Source of the DNA: Thalassotalea sp. Sam97
Lineage (GTDB): Bacteria > Pseudomonadota > Gammaproteobacteria > Enterobacterales > Alteromonadaceae
Direction of reading: 5' to 3'
DNA: 64,000 nucleotides
Assembly (NCBI RefSeq): GCF_041379765.1
Contig: NZ_CP166919.1
Location: 186,001-250,000 of the forward strand
Under the pieces are notes generated by a model. It was not told the DNA's origin. It saw only the letters and a program-made list of their open reading frames with translations, and searched no databases. The position numbers were made by a program, and so were the translations under genes. Below are positions 46,949 through 54,787 of this stretch, piece by piece. Position 1 is the stretch's first letter; every line of letters starts with the position of its first letter.

Positions 46949-48502
46949 ATGTCGAGCGATAACAACAAATTAGCAACCAAAGGCAGCATTCGCCTTATCG
47001 AAAAAATCGGTAAAAAGATCCCCGATCCTATAGTTATCTTCATCTGGTTTTTGGCGCTGTCGTTTATCCTCACTATCTTTATCGGTGGCTTAGAGTTTCA
47101 AACCGTCAGTGGCAGTGGCGAACAGGTTACCCATACCATCAAAAACATGGGCGAGGCAGAGCATACCCGCTGGCTATTTGACAATGCCTTACTAAAAAAC
47201 TGGTTAGCATTTGGCAACGGTGTACTGGCAGTTATTTTAGTGGTGATGCTCGGTGTTGGGGTTGCTGAACAGTCGGGTTTGTTAACTGCCATTATTAAAA
47301 AACTCGGCACCCATTTAAAAGAAAGCTATTTAGCGCCTGCATTGGTTTTTCTTGGCATTATGAGCTCCATTGCCACCGACGCGGGCTACTTGGTATTGAT
47401 CCCTTTAGCCGGCTTGTTATACGCAGGTCTTGGCAAAAATCCCCTCATTGGTATGGCGGCGGCCTTTGCCGGTGTTTCCGCAGGCTTTAGTGCCAACCTT
47501 ATCCCGGCGACGCCTGTTGATGTCATTATTGGCGTTAATGCGCAAATTTTTGCCGAAGCGCAAGGTGTACCATTTGAGTCGCGCGATGGTAGAGCGTTAA
47601 CCCCAGCAACCATGCATTATTACTTTATTTTTGCATCGACATTTCTATTGGTGGTGCTTGGTGCCTGGGTTACTAAACGCTTTGTCGCACCGCGTTTAGA
47701 GCAAATGTCGTATCAGCTGCCTGAAGAAATCGACTTGTCAGACTTTGCGGTGTCTGAAAAAGAGCAAAAAGGCTTAAAAGCGGCATTTTGGGGCTTGGTG
47801 ATAGCCATTGCCATTGTTGTTGGCCTCGCATTAGGGCCTCTTGCGCCATACGTTGATGAGTCTGGGCGCACCATAACGCCATACCTGAATAATGTGATTT
47901 TATTGATATCTATGGTGTTCATTATTGTTGGTGTAGCTTTTGGTTATGCCACCGGTAAATTTCGTCACTTGATTGATGTTGTGCAAGCCATGGTGGCGCA
48001 AATGAATACCATGGGTTATATCCTAGTGTTGACCTTCTTTAGCTACAACTTTCTTGGCTTGCTGAGCTACTCGGGACTCGGCACCTACATTACCTACTTG
48101 GGTGCAACGTTTTTAGAAAATATGGGCCTGCAGCAATTCCCCATTTTGCTTATTGTTGGCTTTATTTTTACAACCGCGTTAATCAACATCTTTGTTGGTG
48201 GTTTAACTTCAAAGTGGATGCTATTAGGGCCTATTTTTGTGCCTATGCTGTATCAAGTTAACTCACAAATGACGCCAGATTTGGTTGCCGCAGCGTATCG
48301 CGTGGCAGATTCTTCGACCAACATTATTACCCCTATGATGGCTTACGCAGGGGTTATTTTAGCTTTTATGCGTAAATATAAACCGGATCTTACCTTTGGT
48401 GATGTGATCATTATGATGATGCCGTACTCGATAGCGTTTTTATTGGTATGGACGACGTTGTTAGTGGCATTTTTCTTGTTTGGTATCCCGCTGGGTTTTT
48501 AA
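46949..48502 (+). CDS. AbgT-family transporter
   Basis: Inner-membrane protein of the AbgT family, whose members import p-aminobenzoyl-glutamate or export sulfonamides (MtrF/YdaH). At 517 aa it shows the family start LIEKIGKKIPDPIVIFIWFLAL, about a dozen membrane helices, and conserved ATDAGYLVLIPLAG, FAGVSAGFSANL and DSSTNIITPMMAYAG. Expressed alone after the repeat array. The true substrate cannot be told from sequence. Confidence 0.92.
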   Translation: MSSDNNKLATKGSIRLIEKIGKKIPDPIVIFIWFLALSFILTIFIGGLEFQTVSGSGEQVTHTIKNMGEAEHTRWLFDNALLKNWLAFGNGVLAVILVVMLGVGVAEQSGLLTAIIKKLGTHLKESYLAPALVFLGIMSSIATDAGYLVLIPLAGLLYAGLGKNPLIGMAAAFAGVSAGFSANLIPATPVDVIIGVNAQIFAEAQGVPFESRDGRALTPATMHYYFIFASTFLLVVLGAWVTKRFVAPRLEQMSYQLPEEIDLSDFAVSEKEQKGLKAAFWGLVIAIAIVVGLALGPLAPYVDESGRTITPYLNNVILLISMVFIIVGVAFGYATGKFRHLIDVVQAMVAQMNTMGYILVLTFFSYNFLGLLSYSGLGTYITYLGATFLENMGLQQFPILLIVGFIFTTALINIFVGGLTSKWMLLGPIFVPMLYQVNSQMTPDLVAAAYRVADSSTNIITPMMAYAGVILAFMRKYKPDLTFGDVIIMMMPYSIAFLLVWTTLLVAFFLFGIPLGF

Positions 48503-48651
48503 GTCGAAGAAACTGTTCGTTTCAACGGTAAGCATGGATTTTAATTGCATGCGAAATATTGGCAATAAATGATGCTTTTTGGTTCTTGTTGTTTGTTGCT
48601 AGGTGTAGATAATAAGGGCTTATTTTTAGGTAAACCAGAGAGCAGCCATTT

Positions 48652-49470
48652 ATGCCGGAATCAACAACATCAGCCAAGTTGTTAGCCATATTAACTAAGC
48701 ATGGCAAAGGTGAGCTTGTTGCCCCAATATTAGCGAGTGTTGGATACCGGGTTGTCACCGAGAGCGGTTTTGATACCGACTCACTCGGTACCTTTTCTGG
48801 CGAGGTTGAACGTACGTTGTCGCCGTTAGACTGTGCTAAACAAAAGGCTCGATTGGCGTGTGAGTTAAGCGGCGTCGCTATTGGCTTGGGGAGTGAAGGC
48901 AGCTTTGGCAAAGGCCCGTTTCCAGGCATGAATAATTGGAACAGCGAGCTTTTGGTATTGCACGATGCGACCACGGGCATAGACATTGTCGCCAACGCAG
49001 AAGGACCTGTATTTTTGCCTAAGTATGTAGGCAGTGATTTACAGGCATTAGAACAAACATTCAAGCAAGGTGACAAACAACAAGCTTGGATATTATCTTT
49101 TGCCGATACCATTATTAAAGGCTTAACCAGTTGGCAGCAGATCATAGCACACCTGCCAGATGATTATTCGTCTACTGTTATGACCTTGCAGCCTGACTTA
49201 CGAGCAATGCATTGCCCACAGCGACAACAATATATTATGCAAGCGGCAGAGCAATTGGCTGAGCGTTTACAAGCCAATTGCCCACAATGTGATAAGGCCA
49301 ATTTTTGGTATCATCAATACGTAAAAGGACTTGAGTGCAGCGCCTGTGGTAATGCCACTGAGCTTAATAAGGCGCACATTCGTAAGTGTCAGCACTGCGA
49401 TTATCAACAAACCGAAACAACAACGACTGAGCTGGCTGATCCTTATTACTGCCAGCAGTGTAATCCATGA
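48652..49470 (+). CDS. DUF6671-like protein with C-terminal zinc ribbons
   Basis: Function unknown. The 272-aa protein has an alpha/beta N-terminal part (about 1-180; AILTKHGKGELVAPIL, IGLGSEGSFGKGPF, GPVFLPKYVG) and two CxxC zinc-ribbon-like clusters near the end (CPQCDKAN...CSACGN; CQHCDYQ...CQQC). No membrane segment. The stop overlaps the start of the Sua5/TsaC gene by four bases (ATGA), so the two are translationally coupled. The family name is given from recollection of the pattern. Confidence 0.7.
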   Translation: MPESTTSAKLLAILTKHGKGELVAPILASVGYRVVTESGFDTDSLGTFSGEVERTLSPLDCAKQKARLACELSGVAIGLGSEGSFGKGPFPGMNNWNSELLVLHDATTGIDIVANAEGPVFLPKYVGSDLQALEQTFKQGDKQQAWILSFADTIIKGLTSWQQIIAHLPDDYSSTVMTLQPDLRAMHCPQRQQYIMQAAEQLAERLQANCPQCDKANFWYHQYVKGLECSACGNATELNKAHIRKCQHCDYQQTETTTTELADPYYCQQCNP

Positions 49471-50435
49471 AAACAGAATTATTAAATGCGAATAATGCCG
49501 CTGATGTAACTCGAGCGGTTGAACTGTTACGTGCCGGCGAACTTGTCGCCGTACCAACAGAAACGGTATACGGTCTCGCTGCCGATGCCAGCAATCCAGA
49601 GGCGGTGAAAAAAATATTTGCGGCTAAGCAACGCCCGAGTGATCATCCACTTATTGTTCATATCGGTGATATTGAACAGTTATCGCACTGGGCTGAGGAT
49701 ATACCCGATTGGGTTTATCCATTAGCTGAGCAGTTTTGGCCTGGGCCGCTGACCATGATTTTTAAACGTCTGGCAACGGTAAGTCCGGTAATTAATGGTG
49801 GCTTACCGAGTGTTGGCATTCGTATGCCAAATCACCCTGCACTATTACAACTACTACAACAAGCGAATATGGCCGTTGCCGCACCATCGGCAAACCCTTA
49901 TCAAAAGCTGAGCCCAACGACAGCGCAGCAAGTGTTAGCTGGGCTTGACGGAAAAATAGCTGCAGTACTTGATGGTGGCCCATGTGGCGTTGGTACCGAA
50001 TCAACCATTTTAAAAGTGGAAAACCAGCAGGCGCAGATATTACGCAGTGGTCCTATTAACGCTGTTGATTTACAACCATTCTTTGAGCAGCCGATTGAGA
50101 TGCCTCGCGTCCATTCAGAAGCGGTATCAGGCAATAAAAAAGTGCATTACCAACCAAATGCTAAGGTGATTTTGTGCCAACCAGAGCAGTTACAGCAACT
50201 GAATAACGAGGACGGTCAAAATGCTGCAGCGCTGGTGTATTCGTCTTATCAACAATTGTCATGTGAGCACATCGTAAAATTACCTGCTGATGATGCAGGT
50301 TACCGAAAAGCCTTGTATGGCACCTTACATGATCTTGATAAGCTTGGGGTGTCGAAAATTTATGTCGAAATGCCACCGCAGCAATTACAGTGGTTGGATA
50401 TATTAGATAGATTGAGCCGCGCTGCGGCTAAATAG
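49467..50435 (+). CDS. Threonylcarbamoyl-AMP synthase, Sua5 type
   Basis: Makes threonylcarbamoyl-AMP from threonine, bicarbonate and ATP for t6A37 in tRNA. Residues about 10-200 are the YrdC/TsaC fold (VAVPTETVYGLAADA, KRPSDHPLIVHI-type segment, PSVGIRMPNHP, APSANP, GTESTIL); the rest is the C-terminal Sua5 domain. At 322 aa it is the long Sua5 form rather than short TsaC. TsaE, encoded at 23572, works later in the same pathway. Followed by a strong terminator. Confidence 0.92.
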   Translation: MKTELLNANNAADVTRAVELLRAGELVAVPTETVYGLAADASNPEAVKKIFAAKQRPSDHPLIVHIGDIEQLSHWAEDIPDWVYPLAEQFWPGPLTMIFKRLATVSPVINGGLPSVGIRMPNHPALLQLLQQANMAVAAPSANPYQKLSPTTAQQVLAGLDGKIAAVLDGGPCGVGTESTILKVENQQAQILRSGPINAVDLQPFFEQPIEMPRVHSEAVSGNKKVHYQPNAKVILCQPEQLQQLNNEDGQNAAALVYSSYQQLSCEHIVKLPADDAGYRKALYGTLHDLDKLGVSKIYVEMPPQQLQWLDILDRLSRAAAK

Positions 50436-50455
50436 CTAAAAGTCTCTCGCTTAAT

Positions 50456-50493
50456 AAAAAGTCTTGTTAGAATTTTCTAACAAGACTTTTTTT
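50456..50493. terminator. Terminator after the Sua5 gene
   Basis: Stem AAGTCTTGTTAGAA / TTCTAACAAGACTT, 14 bp, with a tiny loop and seven T on plus, five on minus. It can act in both directions. Confidence 0.9.
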
Positions 50494-50768
50494 GATCTAT
50501 TAGTCTTATTATGAGTTGAGAATTTGGGCTAGCTGGGGATCTATGGTAATTAAAGTATGTAGATTTATTTATCCAAGTGATTTATCGACAGAGCACAGAG
50601 TAATGTGAAGCTTACTTGATATAAGCTGTATTGTTAGTTTTATAACAGCGTTATGTTATTCCGCTACCGTGTTTGTCGAGCCTTTGCATTCTCGCTGAGT
50701 CAGCAAAAATTTAATGGGATTGGTATTATCATGAAATAGTTTATAGGCATTGTAGCGATTTGATTTTA
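50494..50768. other. Intergenic region before the small-ORF cluster
   Basis: About 275 bp, AT-rich, no ORF or structured RNA recognised. It presumably carries the promoter for the small hydrophobic ORFs that follow. Confidence 0.35.
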
Positions 50769-50834
50769 ATGCCAAGAGCGCTTTTCATGATTACATTTTT
50801 TGCAGTGGCTATTATTAATTGGATCTTGGGATAA
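50769..50834 (+). CDS. Possible 21-aa hydrophobic peptide
   Basis: ATG at 50769 gives MPRALF followed by a hydrophobic run (MITFFAVAIINWILG) to a TAA at 50832. No strong ribosome site is visible; a second in-frame ATG at 50787 has AAGAGCG upstream. Its stop sits just before the ribosome site of the next small ORF, which would allow coupling. Support is only the composition and the context of neighbouring small membrane ORFs. Confidence 0.25.
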   Translation: MPRALFMITFFAVAIINWILG

Positions 50835-50844
50835 AGGAGCAAAC

Positions 50845-50928
50845 ATGAGTGAACAACTATTGTTTTTACTGCCAGCATGTATTGTTACGGTAGCGCTAGT
50901 GTATGTGATAATAAAACATAAGCGCTAA
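50845..50928 (+). CDS. 27-aa single-helix membrane peptide
   Basis: A strong AAAGGAGC ribosome site precedes the ATG by five bases. The peptide MSEQ... has one hydrophobic helix (residues 5-23) and a basic KHKR end, so the N-terminus should be outside and the C-terminus in the cytoplasm. Not recognised as any named family. It lies in a row with ORFs of 49 and 35 aa. Confidence 0.55.
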   Translation: MSEQLLFLLPACIVTVALVYVIIKHKR

Positions 50929-50967
50929 CTGAGATTATGTTTTGATATCTAGAAAGGAGTTGTTTTG

Positions 50968-51117
50968 ATGGATTGGGTGATTAGTCTGATTATATTTGCC
51001 GTATTTTTAATGTATCAGGTGGTGCGGATTCGTTACGAATGCCGCAGAGATAAATTAACACTGGCACAGTGGTGGAGAAAACCTCTCCCTAAAGAAGATG
51101 AGATATTTAAAGCATGA
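50968..51117 (+). CDS. 49-aa small membrane protein
   Basis: AGAAAGGAG precedes the ATG. Residues 3-19 form a membrane helix (WVISLIIFAVFLMYQVV), then a strongly charged tail (RIRYECRRDKL ... KPLPKEDEIFKA). Its stop overlaps the next start as ATGA (51114-51117), a sign that both are translated. No family recognised. Confidence 0.6.
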   Translation: MDWVISLIIFAVFLMYQVVRIRYECRRDKLTLAQWWRKPLPKEDEIFKA

Positions 51118-51221
51118 ATACTACCTCTTTACTGATGATAATAACCGTTTCAACGATAACGTTTTATGTGGCGGTGTATTATCTTATAAAGTCGATACTT
51201 ATGCGTAAATATATGAACTAA
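51114..51221 (+). CDS. 35-aa single-helix membrane peptide
   Basis: Starts within the stop of the 49-aa gene (ATGA) and ends at a TAA at 51219. A hydrophobic helix spans residues 5-27 with a basic C-terminus (LMRKYMN). It is probably translated by coupling to the upstream gene. No family recognised. Confidence 0.5.
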   Translation: MNTTSLLMIITVSTITFYVAVYYLIKSILMRKYMN

Positions 51222-51292
51222 TTCGCGCTACCAAGGTGAGGATTTTGAGCAAGCTCTTATTAACGCTGTAAAGTTTATCGGTAACCGTGCTT

Positions 51293-51883
51293 TCATTGCT
51301 CGCCATCGCTGCAGTTAATCTTGCTGATATCATCGTATTGCAGTGTATCGAGACGGACCGTAAAAGGCTCTTGGTTCTCATCTACAGGTTCAATACGTAA
51401 CGTATGGTTTATCTTATCGACACAATATATAGCATCACCTGCTAGCGACTCTGACCAACGTTCAACAAACTCGCCTTGTAAATTAAAACGCCATAACGAT
51501 AGTTGACTATATTGCGCCCCTTGGGTGATATGTGTCATGACAGTAAAACCTTGGTTATTGAGATAATATTGTTCGCTAATGTCATTAAGGCTGTGAAGTA
51601 ACTCATCGTAAAGTTGGTTTTCGTTAAGACATTCTATATCTTGTTTACAGGCGGGAAACGTTAGTTTTGCAGGCAAGTTTGCGATAAAGTCACTCACCAG
51701 TTGCCCCGGCGTTTTTATATCATCAATACTTGATGTCATATCGCTTTTACTTTCATAATCAGGTGCTTTTTGATCATTGTCATTCGCAGATTGCTGCTTG
51801 ACTAGCAGTTGGTATGCCAGCCCTAAAGCAACCACCATCAGTAGTAAAAAAACGGGTTTTATAGGCTTGTTTGGTTTGCTCAT
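51293..51883 (-). CDS. Hypothetical membrane-anchored periplasmic protein
   Basis: Not recognised. With the ATG at 51883 the protein is 196 aa: a short basic N-terminus (MSKPNKPIKP), a membrane helix at about residues 10-27, then a soluble domain outside. The domain has Cys residues in FPACKQDIECLNENQ and near the end (IYCVD, KINCSDG), possibly forming disulfides. The open frame reaches 51967, but the first 28 residues look unlike a leader. It is convergent with the small-ORF cluster. Confidence 0.65.
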   Translation of the reverse strand: MSKPNKPIKPVFLLLMVVALGLAYQLLVKQQSANDNDQKAPDYESKSDMTSSIDDIKTPGQLVSDFIANLPAKLTFPACKQDIECLNENQLYDELLHSLNDISEQYYLNNQGFTVMTHITQGAQYSQLSLWRFNLQGEFVERWSESLAGDAIYCVDKINHTLRIEPVDENQEPFTVRLDTLQYDDISKINCSDGEQ

Positions 51884-52112
51884 ATTTATTTTCTTTTTGT
51901 CATTCAATACCATTGCACTGTAGCATAAAGACATTACAATGGATGTATCCGGTGATTTAATTGGCAACTTGCGATCGGTATATAAAATCAGCTAAAGCGT
52001 TAATATCAAAAGCTTTAATACTAAAGCCTAAACTTTGAAGCACCTACATTGATACGTTAACGTGCGTTGCCTTAGCTTTTAACCTAATTAGTTAATCCAC
52101 TAAGGAGCACTT

Positions 52113-52319
52113 ATGACCCAATCTAAACAAAAACAAAAACCTCTTCAGCAATGTATCAAAGACCAAGATCCCATTTGCGTTAACTGCCGATATTATGTGA
52201 ACTTAGTCGGCGTTGGTTTTGGCATTCGTTGTAATCAGCCGCAAAACAGAGGTGATGCGACTATGCCGCCAACGATCCCGTCGAGGTGTCATAGTTGTCA
52301 GTATTTTCAGGTGCGCTAA
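52113..52319 (+). CDS. Small Cys-rich protein, probable zinc binder
   Basis: A 68-aa protein with TAAGGAGC before the ATG. It has a basic/Gln-rich start and a compact Cys pattern: CVNCRYY ... IRCNQP ... RCHSCQYF, that is CxxC, single C, and CxxC, with a glycine-rich GVGFG turn. Six or more Cys suggest one zinc site. Cytoplasmic, no signal peptide. Function unknown. Confidence 0.7.
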   Translation: MTQSKQKQKPLQQCIKDQDPICVNCRYYVNLVGVGFGIRCNQPQNRGDATMPPTIPSRCHSCQYFQVR

Positions 52320-52611
52320 CGGGTTGTTGTTTGAGGTTGCATCTTTTATGTCACGATTTATCGGGTGCAATCAACTTAGCTAATGGTAATTAATTGTTGC
52401 GATGCTATCTGTTTATCGCCGGTTGGCCGTTTATGAAATTTATTCGCACTGATTGGTGCTATCGAGGATAGTAAGTTCCATAGTCGTTATTTGGCCGGCG
52501 CGAAAACGGGAAAGCATGTACTTTGTTTAGTTCAGATAAGCTATTATTTAACCAATAAATCGTTGAATTAATTTGAGATTACGGCGCCATTTTTCGAATA
52601 CCTGTAGCAGG
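52320..52611. other. Intergenic region, no gene recognised
   Basis: About 290 bp without an assignable ORF. It adjoins the methyltransferase remnant and may contain further decayed sequence, but nothing is readable in six frames. Confidence 0.35.
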
Positions 52612-52749
52612 TTAAACGATAAGCAAACTTAAACCTTTAGCAACTAAAAACAGAGCATCACGTCCCGAACCTGCGCCAACATCAAGCACCATACCATTCA
52701 GATGGAATATGTCGTCTAAGCCAGCCTTTATGTACCGGCTAAAACGTTA
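52612..52749 (-). pseudogene. Remnant of a SAM-dependent methyltransferase gene
   Basis: A short minus-strand frame reads YIKAGLDDIFHLNGMVLDVG then AGSGRDALFLVAKGLSLLIV before TAA at 52612. VLDVGAGSGRDA is methyltransferase motif I. The frame is closed by TAA just upstream and ends right after motif I, where the family continues with an acidic residue, so both ends are missing. Only about 43 codons remain. Confidence 0.5.
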
Positions 52750-52807
52750 CACTATTTATTGCTACAGATAGTATATCTTGTGTGTTTTGAGAAGCAGGTA
52801 ATCTTGT

Positions 52808-53614
52808 TTATGAATTATAAACACTTTCAAAAAATCTAACTTGAACTTTATCCTTTAGCATTATTATCCTGTTGAAAATATCAACAGGGTTTAATAGAAC
52901 GTGAGTCACTCGACCCATAATCTCATCTTCATTTATAAAGCCAATAACACGAGAATCATCACTAGCAAATCTATTGTCACCCATAACAAAATATTTGCCA
53001 TCAGGCACTATGACCTCATCCATATTAGCGTACTTGTTGTCGATCCTATTTTGGTAATTCTCTGAGAGACTTTTTTTATCAAGATAGATGACATTGTTTA
53101 TTCTGCTTCCGCCATTTTCCAGCGGAAAAGTCTCCTCGTAAACGCCAAACTTAACCTTTCTTGTTACTGGGATCTGACCAGACATTGCAATGTCAAGCTC
53201 AGTGTACTTCAACTGCAAGGGCTTTCCATTAATGTATAAGACTGCGTTTTTGACTGAGATGGTGTCGCCTCCTACACCAACAATTCTTTTTACTAAAAGT
53301 ATATCTCTATCGAAAACAACTATATCTCCTCGTAGCGGCTTGTCCTTTTCATTGTACGCTAGCTTATTAAGTCCGATGTAATCCCATTCAACCAACGTTG
53401 GGTTCATTGAGCCAGATGGAACTAAATACCAGTTGTAGACAAAAGTTCTTGTCAGTAAAAAAAGAAGAATGAAAATGTAAAATCTTAAATCATCTAAGAT
53501 ATGGGTTAGTACAACACTTTTAATGTGATACCAGGATAGTTTCGAGCTATCAATCCTAAAAAATGAAGAAACTTTTGAAATGCTCAATGCAGATTTTTCC
53601 TTGTTATCCGACAA
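52808..53614 (-). CDS. Signal peptidase I (extra copy)
   Basis: Inner-membrane Ser/Lys protease that removes signal peptides. At 268 aa it has a membrane helix at about 38-60 (FYIFILLFLLTRTFVYNWYL), the catalytic Ser in PSGSMNPTL, the catalytic Lys in LLVKRIVGVGGD, and box E MGDNRFASDDSR. All active-site elements are intact. It stands apart from lepA/rnc, where the housekeeping lepB normally sits, and is AT-rich and flanked by gene remnants, so it is probably a second, acquired copy. Confidence 0.88.
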   Translation of the reverse strand: MSDNKEKSALSISKVSSFFRIDSSKLSWYHIKSVVLTHILDDLRFYIFILLFLLTRTFVYNWYLVPSGSMNPTLVEWDYIGLNKLAYNEKDKPLRGDIVVFDRDILLVKRIVGVGGDTISVKNAVLYINGKPLQLKYTELDIAMSGQIPVTRKVKFGVYEETFPLENGGSRINNVIYLDKKSLSENYQNRIDNKYANMDEVIVPDGKYFVMGDNRFASDDSRVIGFINEDEIMGRVTHVLLNPVDIFNRIIMLKDKVQVRFFESVYNS

Positions 53615-53689
53615 CGATTGAATCCTTAATGGCTATCAGGGCAAAGTTTACTCTACAGGTAAATTATTAAAAAGTTTAGTCATAACTAG

Positions 53690-54052
53690 CATGGCAAAAT
53701 TGTTTCCGCCCGTGGACACTGCGACGCACTAGTAAAGCGTTTATGGCGAACCTATAAACAAAATTGGCAAACGATTTGTGAAGCCATCAACACACACATT
53801 CCGTCTAACCCGCCAATATTGGTAAATGGTGGCACCAGTTGTTGGGTTAAAGGGCCAGATAATCTTGATTGCCGAGAGTTACAACAGCTCGCCAAACAGC
53901 ATGGAATTTTAATTGAGTTGGGCGATATCGCCTTTGCTGACCCGCAACAAGGTAAAAATTACTTTCGGCTTGGTTTTACCGCCATTGACGAGCAAAGAAT
54001 TAGCCAAGGTGTTGCTAAAATTGGTGAGATTATTAAGCAGCTTTGCGATTAA
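53690..54052 (+). pseudogene. 5'-truncated MocR-type (GntR/aminotransferase) regulator gene
   Basis: An open frame of 120 codons begins just after an in-frame TAG at 53687 and has no ATG of its own at the correct place. It reads as the C-terminal part of a fold-type-I aminotransferase as found in MocR/PdxR regulators (ARGHCDALVKRLWRTYKQ, GGTSCWVKGPDNLD, ILIELGDIAF, YFRLGFTAI). The helix-turn-helix part and the PLP lysine region are absent. The lost 5' end faces the signal peptidase segment, which suggests insertion with deletion. Confidence 0.7.
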
Positions 54053-54391
54053 CTAGTAGTTTCATTCGACTAAAAAAATAGGCTAAAAAAACCTCGTCAA
54101 GAGTGGTGACTTACACAACTCACTTTCTGCAAATGGCATTCATTTCTGCACAGGTGAAAAAATATCAACCATAGCGATCTTCGCTAGGCCAAGCGCCACC
54201 TGGGTTGTACAAAAATCATCCGAACATAGAGTAACCTTGTCTTGGTGGGGTTGTGCGTTAAATGTACAAACCGATTAAATTTTCAATAGTCCATTTGTGT
54301 GATCGGATATGTCCATTTGAGTCTTTACTTTAAACAATTGTTTGATTATGTTGAAGTTGTACAAAAAACAAACTTCGAAGAGGGATAAATC
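54053..54391 (+). promoter_or_regulatory. Upstream region of the phasin gene with repeated TTGTACAA motifs
   Basis: About 340 bp with no gene. It holds TTGTACAA at 54205-54212 and 54357-54364, a related ATGTACAAA at 54262-54270, a palindrome AAACAATTGTTT at 54333-54344, and a direct repeat GTCCATTTG near 54288 and 54311. The palindromes look like operator sites for control of the phasin/phaC genes. The regulator is not known. Confidence 0.35.
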
Positions 54392-54721
54392 ATGTACAAC
54401 GAAATGTTTAAAGATCTTAATGAGCAATTACAGGCTGGCCTTAAGCCATGGTTACAACTTAACACTGCGGTACTAGAGCAAGTAGAAAGCTTAACTAACG
54501 CACAATTAGATTCAGCTAAATTTTACGCTGATCTGAGCATTGCACAGTTAAAGCAACTAACTGCAGTTCAATCGCCAGCTGAGTTATCACAACTAGGTGC
54601 TAAGCAAGTTGAACTAGCAAAAGAAGTTCAATCTCGTGTTAAAGCGGATGCTGAAAAATTGGTTGATATTAACAAAAACCTAAAAGAAGCATGTGAGTCT
54701 GTGACAAAAGCAGCTGTTTAA
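54392..54721 (+). CDS. Phasin family protein
   Basis: Granule-associated protein that coats polyhydroxyalkanoate inclusions. At 109 aa it is all-helical with the phasin pattern (NEQLQAGLKPWLQLNTAVLEQ, LTNAQLDSAKFYADLSIAQLKQL, KEVQSRVKADAEKLVDINKN). AGAGGGAT precedes the ATG. The phaC gene follows after 66 bp, which supports the role. Confidence 0.9.
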   Translation: MYNEMFKDLNEQLQAGLKPWLQLNTAVLEQVESLTNAQLDSAKFYADLSIAQLKQLTAVQSPAELSQLGAKQVELAKEVQSRVKADAEKLVDINKNLKEACESVTKAAV

Positions 54722-54787
54722 TCTAAGTGCGAGGAGCTAATGACTAGCTCTTCGCTTTTATGATTCATTTTACGCAAGGGACGAACC

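Noticed and set aside
50161..50376. 71-aa minus-strand ORF within the Sua5 gene
   Set aside because: Opposite-strand shadow without start signals.
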